Part shown: positions 27,152-33,790 of the stretch, one piece after another
How the letters are laid out: the number at the start of each line of letters is the position of its first letter
How positions within the stretch are numbered: position 1 is the stretch's first letter
Source of the DNA: Candidatus Fermentibacteraceae bacterium
Lineage (GTDB): Bacteria; Fermentibacterota; Fermentibacteria; Fermentibacterales; JCC-6
Assembly: GCA_016744855.1 (NCBI GenBank)
Contig: JADGDO010000001.1
Location: 328,811 to 373,485 of the forward strand
Length of the DNA stretch: 44,675 nt
Direction: 5' to 3'
Notes under the pieces: generated by a model
Databases searched by the model: none
What the model was told of the DNA's origin: nothing
What the model saw: only the letters and a program-made list of their open reading frames with translations
Made by a program: the position numbers and the translations under genes

Positions 27152-27916
27152 ATGAAGACTTTACTTTATGCTTCTATTATTTCTTTATCTCTTGTCGGAT
27201 GTGGCACAAGTTTAATAGTGATCCAAGAAGGTCCAGTCGAAGGAATGACATTTGTTCAAATGCCTGGTGACAATTTCCAGATGGGCTCCCCTTCTTCAGA
27301 ATCTAATCGAGGTTCAGATGAATCCCGTCATACTGTCCATGTGGGTAGTTTTGAGATGATGAGTACCGAAGTAACCCAGGGAATGTGGGAAGAGGTTATG
27401 GGCAGCAACCCCTCTTGTTTTAAGAAGGGTGATAATTATCCAGTTGAGAGTGTTTCCTGGAACGACTGTCAGGAGTTTATAGACAAGCTTAATGATCTTG
27501 ACCCTAGCCACACTTACAGATTGCCTACAGAGTCAGAGTGGGAGTTTGCCTGCCGTGCAGGTACCAGCAGTGCTGACTTCTGGGGTAGTAGTTCATCCGA
27601 GAATGCTATTAGTAGTTATTGCTGGTACACCGAGAATTCAAGTTCCTCAACACATCAGGTAGGCACTAAGAGTCCTAATGCTTGGGGTCTTTATGATATG
27701 ACTGGCAATGTATGGGAGTGGTGCGAAGATTTTTACACAAGCGACTATAGTGACTGCCCTACAGACGGTAGAGCATATAGTGGTCATAGCTCGAACCGTG
27801 TCATCCGTGGGGGCAGCTGGCGCAGCTACGCCAAGGGCTGTCGGTCTGCGAATCGCGGCAGCAGCATCCCGGGCTACCACTACGACGGTTTCGGTCTGCG
27901 CCTTGTCAGGTCATGA
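27152..27916 (+). CDS. SUMF1/FGE-domain lipoprotein, probable retroelement-diversified protein
   Basis: 254 residues. Lipobox LSLVGC (Cys17), then a formylglycine-generating-enzyme-like C-type-lectin fold: FVQMPGDNFQMGS, VTQGMWEEVMGSNPS, PVESVSWNDCQEF, YRLPTESEWEFACRAG, GLYDMTGNVWEWCED and RVIRGGSWRS. True FGE needs two cysteines in GGSxLCxxxYC; the first is replaced here (Ser), so sulfatase activation is unlikely despite the sulfatase operon 3 kb away. The last 40 codons are GC-rich and C-ending, unlike the AT-ending codons before them, and look like a diversity-generating retroelement variable region (see 27797-27916). Probably a surface-displayed ligand-binding protein. Bounded by R2 and R3. 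Confidence 0.88.
   Translation: MKTLLYASIISLSLVGCGTSLIVIQEGPVEGMTFVQMPGDNFQMGSPSSESNRGSDESRHTVHVGSFEMMSTEVTQGMWEEVMGSNPSCFKKGDNYPVESVSWNDCQEFIDKLNDLDPSHTYRLPTESEWEFACRAGTSSADFWGSSSSENAISSYCWYTENSSSSTHQVGTKSPNAWGLYDMTGNVWEWCEDFYTSDYSDCPTDGRAYSGHSSNRVIRGGSWRSYAKGCRSANRGSSIPGYHYDGFGLRLVRS
27797..27916 (+). other. Putative diversity-generating retroelement variable region (VR)
   Basis: The 3' end of the SUMF1-type gene. Codons at the sites that vary in such proteins are nearly all NNC: CGC AGC TAC (27821-27829), GGC (27836), GGC AGC AGC ATC (27857-27868), TAC CAC TAC GAC (27875-27886). Each can be derived from a template AAC by adenine-specific substitution. The codons between (GCC AAG, TGT CGG TCT GCG AAT CGC, CCG GGC, GGT TTC) match the constant framework RGGSW...A...CRSANR...PG...GF of known retroelement targets. 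No template repeat or reverse transcriptase lies in the window. Confidence 0.6.
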
Positions 27917-28017
27917 TTAATTTTCTTACCCTTATTATCTTTTCCTTTTCCCTCGTATGGTGGGTATGTTTTCAAGAGAAGAGTGTTGGTAGAAGAAGAA
28001 TTTTAGTCGCTGGATGA
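27913..28017 (+). CDS. Possible 34-residue membrane peptide
   Basis: ATG at 27913 overlaps the stop of the SUMF1-type gene (ATGA). It encodes MINFLTLIIFSFSLVWWVCF, one hydrophobic helix, then a basic tail (GRRR). There is no separate ribosome-binding site, so expression would rely on coupling. No homology is recognised; it may be chance. Confidence 0.25.
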   Translation: MINFLTLIIFSFSLVWWVCFQEKSVGRRRILVAG

Positions 28018-28734
28018 CAAGTGTCTGAGTAGATTGTCTGCCGTTGCCGGATTAGACAGTCGCTGGACAAAGATTTTCAGATTATGCTTCTGCACATTGT
28101 GTGTTAAGGATTCAAAATGCTGCTCTTTTGGCGAAAAGCTCACTTGAGTTGAAATGGTATCCCACATGATTTCCATTTGGAACCCTTTTGGGGAGTGGAT
28201 TCGCAAAGTGGCACTGCTAAGGGTTTCATAATAACGGACAGCTTTATAGCCCTTTACACGGAGCATTCGGAGAGCCGCTGCTGTACAGATCTTTTCTCCC
28301 CTGTATTGAATGGAACTATCCTCTAAGTTGATAAGGAAGGTTGAAACAGGGATCAACTAAGAATATTAACGACACTTTGCAACTTCGCTCTAATCTGCCC
28401 TGTCTTAAGTTCCCTGACGAAAACATTGCAGGGCAACATCGTGCCAATCGTGCTCTCAGGAAGTAGAGTTGCATAATTGGTGAAGGAGTCTGAGAGGAGC
28501 AGGTGTCGAGTAGTTGCTGTTCCAGTCATCGTACTCTGCAGCTGTAGACCGCTATAAAATGTAACCAATAGAAAACAGTTACTTAATCAATATCCATTAT
28601 TAACCACTTGAGCTTAACCGGGAAATAGCGTATACTAATTACTATAAAATTGTTTTTATTGTGAATACGATGTATTTCTAAGTATTTTAGCTCGTTTCGA
28701 AGAAGAGAAAATTGGAATGAGTCAAGGAGGAAGT
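28018..28734. other. Long non-coding stretch with repeat R3
   Basis: About 700 bp. It contains R3 (28156-28317) and, before the lipoprotein gene, an AT-rich probable promoter zone. A minus-strand ORF at 28353-28568 has a protein-like composition but no ribosome-binding site or recognised motif. No template repeat similar to the variable region was found. Confidence 0.45.
28156..28317 (+). repeat. Dispersed repeat R3 (complete, 162 bp)
   Basis: Starts GGTATCCCACATGATTTCCA, has the arm pair TTTGGAACCC / AAGGGTTTC, and ends CTCCCCTGTATTGAATGGAAC. Same orientation as all other copies. Confidence 0.75.
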
Positions 28735-30330
28735 ATGAAAATCAGTCACATGTTCTTATGCGTTACATGCTTTATTCTGGCATCTTCCACCTGCTCCTGC
28801 GATGACCCAGCTGCTCCTGAGATACCACCAGAGGCATCCATTCTCCAACTTGATAGCCTTACAGGGCAGCAAGCTTTCTTGACATGGACAGAGTGCCAGG
28901 CATCCGATTTCTATTCCTACCGTCTTTACCGTTCCACTTCCCCTTCAGTTGCCGATCAGGACACTACATTGATGTATCTTGTTACCAGCACACTGAGTAA
29001 TACTCTTACTTCTGCAACCGATTCAACTCTAGATAGCAGCACGTACTACTACTACGCCCTTCTAACCAGTGATACTGAAGGTCTCAGCAGTTGGAGCAAC
29101 GAAACGGCAGCATTTGACCTTCCTCCTACCCCGTCAGTACTTTCTGGGGACAGTGTTGCTCAGGAGCAGGTGCTGCTAACGTGGACGGAATGCCCTGATA
29201 CGGACTTTCAATCCTACAGACTTTACAGATCTCTCACAGAGGATCTAGCTGCGCAGGACACAACGGCGCTGAATCTAATTTTTTCGACAACTGATCCATC
29301 TGCTATCTCCTTCGCAGACTCATCCCTTGAGGAAATGAACACCTATTATTACTCAGTGCTGACAACAGATTCAGGAGAGCTTCTTTCATGGAGCAACGAG
29401 ATCTCCGTCTACGCTGAGTACGTGATGGACTTCCCCCATACCGTAACCGCAATCGTTCCAGTAGAGGGAAGCCGAGGTGTATGTTTTTCAACACTTGAAG
29501 GAAGTGCATTCGCAACCAGTTTTTCCGATGCGAAGATCTACAAGATGAACACCGAGACAAACACAGTGGAAGATATTCTTCAGTATTCAGGAGGATATCT
29601 GGATGCTTGCTGTACCGATGAAAACGGTCAGTACCTGTTTTCGGTCTGGTATGAGAACACCGATATCGCTTATGCTTCAGCGGTTGTAGTAACTAATGCT
29701 TCAACAAACAACCTAGTGAAAACAATTACCCTGCCCGGTGAAAACGCAAGAGGAATCTGCTACATCCCGGGGAGGAATGAAATCTATGTATGTATGGCCG
29801 GCAGCGAATCTGTTAGGATAATTGATGTTAACACCTTGCAGCTTTCCGGGTTAGTCGATACTCATGCATACAACACACGGAGGGTCTGCTCTAATGCGAC
29901 GGGAGAAACAGCTTACGTTTCAAGAACCAATTCCGACGACATAGCGGTAGTAAATACGCAGACAATGCAAGTTACCGATTATATATCTACATCGATTGAG
30001 TCTCCCAGCCACCTTTGCATCACCCCTGATGAAGAATATCTGTACTTCAACACTTACGGTAGAGGTCTCGGCATAATTCATCTACCCACCGGCACAATCG
30101 CTGGGCTGATGACTATGCCTGATTACACTGGTGGGATCTGCATGGACCCGAGCGGTAATTACGTCTACGTAGGAATGAATAATTCAATTGGGATTATTGA
30201 CACCGAACTCAAAGAACTGGTTCATGTTATTGACATACCGGGAGTCGGCTACTTCAGGTACTTGGATTTCAGCCCTGATGGCACCAAACTCTATGCCTCC
30301 AGTTATGCGGGTGTTTACGTAATCGAATAG
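28735..30330 (+). CDS. Lipoprotein with two FN3-like domains and a YncE-like beta-propeller
   Basis: 531 residues from ATG 28735; AAGGAGG stands 4 bases before it, and an upstream in-frame ATG at 28717 would bury that site in the coding region. The signal peptide ends near SSTCSC (lipid-anchored Cys). Two fibronectin-III-like domains (about 30-115 and 125-215) both carry LTWTECxxxDFxSYRLYRS, so they arose by duplication. A YncE-type propeller follows (about 230-531: PGENARGICYIPGRNEIYV, SPDGTKLYASSYAGVYV). Probably a surface binding protein. Bounded by R3 and R4; it has no sorting-like tail. Confidence 0.85.
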   Translation: MKISHMFLCVTCFILASSTCSCDDPAAPEIPPEASILQLDSLTGQQAFLTWTECQASDFYSYRLYRSTSPSVADQDTTLMYLVTSTLSNTLTSATDSTLDSSTYYYYALLTSDTEGLSSWSNETAAFDLPPTPSVLSGDSVAQEQVLLTWTECPDTDFQSYRLYRSLTEDLAAQDTTALNLIFSTTDPSAISFADSSLEEMNTYYYSVLTTDSGELLSWSNEISVYAEYVMDFPHTVTAIVPVEGSRGVCFSTLEGSAFATSFSDAKIYKMNTETNTVEDILQYSGGYLDACCTDENGQYLFSVWYENTDIAYASAVVVTNASTNNLVKTITLPGENARGICYIPGRNEIYVCMAGSESVRIIDVNTLQLSGLVDTHAYNTRRVCSNATGETAYVSRTNSDDIAVVNTQTMQVTDYISTSIESPSHLCITPDEEYLYFNTYGRGLGIIHLPTGTIAGLMTMPDYTGGICMDPSGNYVYVGMNNSIGIIDTELKELVHVIDIPGVGYFRYLDFSPDGTKLYASSYAGVYVIE

Positions 30331-30349
30331 ACTAAAGATAGTTTCAGCT

Positions 30350-30507
30350 GGTATACCACCTGATTTCTATTTGGAGCCCTTTCTGGAGTGGATTCGTAAA
30401 ATGGCTCAGCTAAGAGTTTCGTGAAGAATATACTCTCCAAGCCCTTATGCAAGTCTTCCTAGAAGCCGTTGCAACAATGGATTTCTCACCCTGTAGTGGA
30501 TAGAACC
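30350..30507 (+). repeat. Dispersed repeat R4 (complete, 158 bp)
   Basis: Starts GGTATACCACCTGATTTCTA, then TTTGGAGCCC / AAGAGTTTC arms, ends CTGTAGTGGATAGAACCC. It begins 20 bases after the stop of the propeller lipoprotein gene. Confidence 0.75.
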
Positions 30508-30567
30508 CTAAATATATGGTACACAAACAGAGACATCGGCTATAATAAATTACGCAACAAGGAAAAA

Positions 30568-31779
30568 CTATCTCAGAAGAATAACACGAGTTGAGGAAGA
30601 GCTTTCATATCCACTTACAAGACGGATGATGTAAACTCCATTGGCAAGAGTTTCACCGTTTGAGCTGCTGCCATTCCACAAGATGCTATGCTGACCTTCG
30701 GATTGGGCTCCAAGTTCCTGGTTTTTAACGAGTCTGCCTGAAACATCGTAAACTTCAAGAGTGACCGAAGCAAGCTCTGGAGACTGGAACACCACGGAAG
30801 CCGAGCTGATGATGGGGTTAGGATGAACAGTGTTGATAGATAGGGTACTGTGAATAAGAAGGTCATATGTCTCATCCACTGAGCTTGAACCATCTTCCCG
30901 CATGCCGAGGCTATAATAACGCCCCCCAGCAAGCGCCACGAAACCCTCATAGGTGTCAGGTACAATACACTGGCCGTACTGGTTCCGTCCCCATGCAACA
31001 ATCGAGCCGTCTTCCTTCAGGCCAAGGCTGTGATACCATCTCCCATTAAGTGCAACGAAATCTTCATTTGGGGAGGGAACATCGCACTGGCCATAATTAT
31101 TACGGCCCCATGCAACAATAGAACCATCGTCTTTCAAGGCAAGACAGTGCCACACTCCTGCCGATACTGCCACGAAACCCTCATTGGGCAAGGGTATGTT
31201 AAACTGTCCTTCGCCGTTGTTTCCCCATGGTACTATTGAGCCATCTTCCTTCAAGCCAAGGCTGTAAGATCCACCTCCAGATACCGCCATGAAACCCTCA
31301 TTGGGCGAGGGTACATTACACTGGCCATGATCGTTCATTCCCCATGCAACAATTGAGCCGTCTTCCTTCAGGCCGAGGCTGAATCTCCACGCCCCTGCAA
31401 CCGCCACGAAATCCTCATTCGGCGAGGGTACATCGCACTCGCCGTATTCGTTCAATCCCCATGCAACTATCGAGCCGTCTGCTTTCAAGCCAAGGGAGTG
31501 CCACTCTCCCGCTGCGACTGCCACGAAAGCCTCATTGGGGGACGGTACATTACACTGTCCGCTATAGTTGTCTCCCCATGCCACTATCGAGCCGTCTTCC
31601 TTCAGGCCAATGCTGTGACCCAGCCCCGCAGAAACCGCCACGAACCCCTCACTGGGCGAGGGTACATTGCACTGACCGAGGTTGTTCCGCCCCCATGCCA
31701 CTATCGAGCCGTCCTGTGCAAGGGCAAGCCCCACAAACCCCAACATTAGTAACGCTGATAAGACTGCTAGAGCCTTCAT
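30568..31779 (-). CDS. Secreted RCC1-repeat protein with seven 39-residue repeats and sorting-like tail
   Basis: 403 residues. Signal peptide (LSALLMLGFVGLALA), then seven tandem units of exactly 39 residues, each starting DGSIVAWG, with GQCNVPSPNE in the middle and HSLGLKE at the end; only units 5 and 7 depart clearly. This is the RCC1/BNR-type pattern and would fold as a seven-bladed propeller. A FlgD-like tail follows (VTLEVYDVSGRLV, ILWNGSSSNGETLANGVYIIR). The DNA repeats are similar enough for unit gain or loss. GGGAGGA precedes the ATG. Bounded by R4 and R5. Function not known; an exported binding protein is likely. Confidence 0.88.
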   Translation of the reverse strand: MKALAVLSALLMLGFVGLALAQDGSIVAWGRNNLGQCNVPSPSEGFVAVSAGLGHSIGLKEDGSIVAWGDNYSGQCNVPSPNEAFVAVAAGEWHSLGLKADGSIVAWGLNEYGECDVPSPNEDFVAVAGAWRFSLGLKEDGSIVAWGMNDHGQCNVPSPNEGFMAVSGGGSYSLGLKEDGSIVPWGNNGEGQFNIPLPNEGFVAVSAGVWHCLALKDDGSIVAWGRNNYGQCDVPSPNEDFVALNGRWYHSLGLKEDGSIVAWGRNQYGQCIVPDTYEGFVALAGGRYYSLGMREDGSSSVDETYDLLIHSTLSINTVHPNPIISSASVVFQSPELASVTLEVYDVSGRLVKNQELGAQSEGQHSILWNGSSSNGETLANGVYIIRLVSGYESSSSTRVILLR

Positions 31780-32362
31780 TTCAATTCCTCCCAGTTAACG
31801 TATTACAATTCCCTAACAATGCATAATTATGTAACTAATTCCGCATGTCAATGGCGTTAACTTCTTATTGCACGGCATGCCATCTTTTCCCGGGTCTCAA
31901 ACTGGTTGAGAAAGTTGTACATGAATCCATCACTGGAGATATCTGTGATATCCAGCTCGCGCCATTCCCAGTATGATTGATCAAGGCACCTTCCATTCAA
32001 CTTTCTTGTAATCATTACTGATAGGTGGAGAAATGCGGATATGGAATAAGTAAAACATCCATTTTCCTGATGGAATTGTGTAGATGAAAACGATGAGTTT
32101 TAAACCGCTGTAAACTCTAAAGCTTTCAATGTGTTAAATGTGTTGGGAAAGACAGAATAAGAAATGGTATACCTAATGATTCTTAGTTGGAACCCGCTTC
32201 TGGAATGGGCAAGAAAGCTCTCTGAGGTGGGAATCCATTCTGTGGCATGAAATTACAGTATTCTCAGCAATTTTCTTTCCCAAACCACACCAAAGCGATA
32301 TACATACCCTGGAAGAATAGAACCTGACCTCGGACTCTCAGACTGTATGGCAAGCTTATGAG
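31780..32362. other. Non-coding stretch with repeat R5
   Basis: 583 bp holding the promoter area of the RCC1 gene (minus strand), R5 (32166-32325) and its leader from about 32090. Nothing else recognised. Confidence 0.45.
32166..32325 (+). repeat. Dispersed repeat R5 (complete, 160 bp)
   Basis: Starts GGTATACCTAATGATTCTTA, as in R1 and R8; contains TTGGAACCC and CTGTGGCATGA shared with R8; ends GGAAGAATAGAACC. Confidence 0.75.
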
Positions 32363-32757
32363 TCAGCCTTTCAGACGGGGTACACGATGAAGGAGAATTT
32401 CATCAATAGAAATCAGCTCTTCCAGAAACCGATGATCATCAAATGGTTCTGCATCGTATTCAATCTCGTTCCTCAAACCATGAGCCTTGATCAGCAATGC
32501 AATTTTACAGTGTGGCTTAGAGCCTGGAAAGCTACGTAACGATTGCCTGATGGTCTGTATCCATGCCAGCGCAATGCTGCAAGTGCCAAAGCGAAAGAAG
32601 CTTCATATGCCAATTGAAATCTGCTTTGGATCGACAATTCTTCTCGTATGGAATCTGTATGAAGCGCCCTTGCTTTCTCAATCAAGTGGACAAATTCAGT
32701 CTCGGATTTTTCCAGAGGAAGTAGAAGCTTGATTTTCTCAAGGTTCTCTAATGTCAT
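32363..32757 (-). pseudogene. HEPN-like partner of the MNT gene, split by a frameshift
   Basis: ATG 32757 lies inside the end of the MNT gene (20-base overlap). Frame 1 gives 88 residues (LENLEKIKLLLPLEKSETEF ... YEASFALALAALRWHGYRPSG) and stops at 32491. Shifting frame near 32490-32505 continues as ALLIKAHGLRNEIEYDAEPF ... up to a stop at 32363. Together about 130 residues, the size of HEPN/SAV2148-type helical partners of minimal nucleotidyltransferases. In HEPN toxins an R-N-x3-H motif cuts RNA; here RNEIEY has Tyr at the His position. Whether the shift is a mutation, a sequencing error or programmed is open. Confidence 0.65.
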
Positions 32758-33361
32758 GATCAGAACCTTTCAGAAATATCTTGGGCTGACTTAGAACCCT
32801 GGCAACAAAAGGATTCTGATCATCAACCTTTTTTTTCCACTCTTTGCATGTGAGTATCTTCACACTGATTATTCGTCCTATTTCTGATTCAACAGGCTGT
32901 GTTGCGTTCAGTATGTCTGTGTATAACAAACCCTCCCCTATGATAATGATATCTACGTCGCTGGATGCGTGGTCGGTTCCTCTGGCAACAGAACCATAGA
33001 TAAATGCTACGTAGATTAATTCCATATAGGGAATCAGTACCGAGTGCAGTGGAATGGCTAAAGCAACGGTTTTTATCACCAATCCATAAATCTCATGAAA
33101 AACCGGAGAATCAGCATTTGCCTGGTAAAATTTAGTTCTTCCTATTACATCTTCATTTACAAGACCACTTTTTACAAGACGCTTAACAATGCGATGCACC
33201 GCTCCAACACCAGAATTAACCAGACTGATCAGCTCGGACATTTGGAATTGCCTGTTCGGCTGCCCAAAAAGTCGAGCAAGTACCTTGAGTTGAACTTCAG
33301 AAAATAGACTCTGAGCTATTCCAATTGATGGATAGTCAGTTTCACGGGTCATTACTGGCAT
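32738..33361 (-). CDS. Winged-helix - minimal nucleotidyltransferase (MNT) fusion protein
   Basis: About 207 residues. N-terminal wHTH (about 15-85: LKVLARLFGQPNRQFQMSEL, GAVHRIVKRLVKSGLV) fused to an MNT nucleotidyltransferase domain with IYGSVARGTDHASSDVDIII (GS-x9-DxD). MNT proteins act with HEPN partners, adenylylating and silencing the toxin; the wHTH suggests it also represses its own promoter. I chose ATG 33361 (GGAAGG 6 bases upstream). The ATG at 33388 lies inside the predicted -10 box, so it cannot be the start if that promoter is used. A decayed paralogue sits at 43853-44475. Bounded by R5 and R6. Confidence 0.8.
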   Translation of the reverse strand: MPVMTRETDYPSIGIAQSLFSEVQLKVLARLFGQPNRQFQMSELISLVNSGVGAVHRIVKRLVKSGLVNEDVIGRTKFYQANADSPVFHEIYGLVIKTVALAIPLHSVLIPYMELIYVAFIYGSVARGTDHASSDVDIIIIGEGLLYTDILNATQPVESEIGRIISVKILTCKEWKKKVDDQNPFVARVLSQPKIFLKGSDHDIREP

Positions 33362-33371
33362 ACTCATCCTT

Positions 33372-33412
33372 CCCATATTGGGAAGCATACAACCCTATTT
33401 GGGAATGTGCAA
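33372..33412 (-). promoter_or_regulatory. Promoter with two operator dyads upstream of the MNT gene
   Basis: On the minus strand TTGCAC (33407-33412), a 17-base spacer and TATGCT (33384-33389). One CCCnnnnnGGG dyad (33393-33403) sits in the spacer and another (33372-33382) just after the -10. Centres are 21 bp apart, two helical turns. The decayed copy near 44.5 kb keeps the same layout. Likely bound by the wHTH domain. Confidence 0.6.
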
Positions 33413-33454
33413 GTAAGACAAGATATTAGATAGCTGATAGAGTCCAGGGAGGCC

Positions 33455-33520
33455 AACTGCCCCGTTAATGGTGTAGAGCCTTAGATGGATTGGAACTGCC
33501 CCCGTTATTGGTGTAGAGCC
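33455..33520 (+). repeat. Tandem pair of short repeat units
   Basis: Two units about 40 bp apart: AACTGCCCCGTTAATGGTG (33455-) and AACTGCCCCCGTTATTGGTG (33494-), both ending TGTAGAGCC. A related unit lies at 40484-40511. Confidence 0.6.
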
Positions 33521-33554
33521 CACAATTTGACTCTGTAGTATCATGTATAAAAGT

Positions 33555-33715
33555 GGTATACCAGATGAAAAACTGTTGGAACCCTTTTATGCAGTGGGCT
33601 AGCAGAATCGCACAGCTAAGGGTTTCATGATGAATATGTGTTACAAACCCACTAGAAGGTCTCTCGTGAAAACCAGGGCTGCAACAGGTTCCTCTCCCCA
33701 CTGGAGAATAGAACC
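33555..33715 (+). repeat. Dispersed repeat R6 (complete, 161 bp)
   Basis: Starts GGTATACCAGATGAAAAACT, has TTGGAACCC / AAGGGTTTC arms, ends CTGGAGAATAGAACC. The 33 bases before it plus its first five are identical to those of R8. Confidence 0.75.
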
Positions 33716-33732
33716 TGACTTTCTGTGAAAAT

Positions 33733-33763
33733 GAAAACCCCTCCTTTTGAAAATCAGGAGGGG
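33733..33763 (-). terminator. Rho-independent terminator of the second FG-GAP gene
   Basis: CCCCTCCT / AGGAGGGG perfect 8-bp stem with a 10-base loop. On the minus strand it is followed by TTTTCATTTT, 28 bases after the stop codon. Confidence 0.8.
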
Positions 33764-33790
33764 CTCTTTAATATCTTAATGAAAATGATA

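Noticed and set aside
27152-27916. SUMF1-type protein as the activator of the sulfatase
   Set aside because: The first of the two catalytic cysteines is missing, it is a lipoprotein outside the cytoplasm, and a radical SAM maturase is already in the operon.
28003-28356. 117-codon minus-strand ORF
   Set aside because: It runs through repeat R3 and shares its peptide pattern (SIQYRGEE...LRI) only with another ORF that reads through R9; no ribosome-binding site. A by-product of the repeat sequence.
27917-28734. Template repeat or reverse transcriptase after the variable region
   Set aside because: Neither an AAC-rich near-copy of 27797-27916 nor any RT motif was found here or elsewhere in the window.
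31461-31826. Plus-strand ORF opposite the RCC1 gene
   Set aside because: Antisense shadow of the 39-codon repeats.
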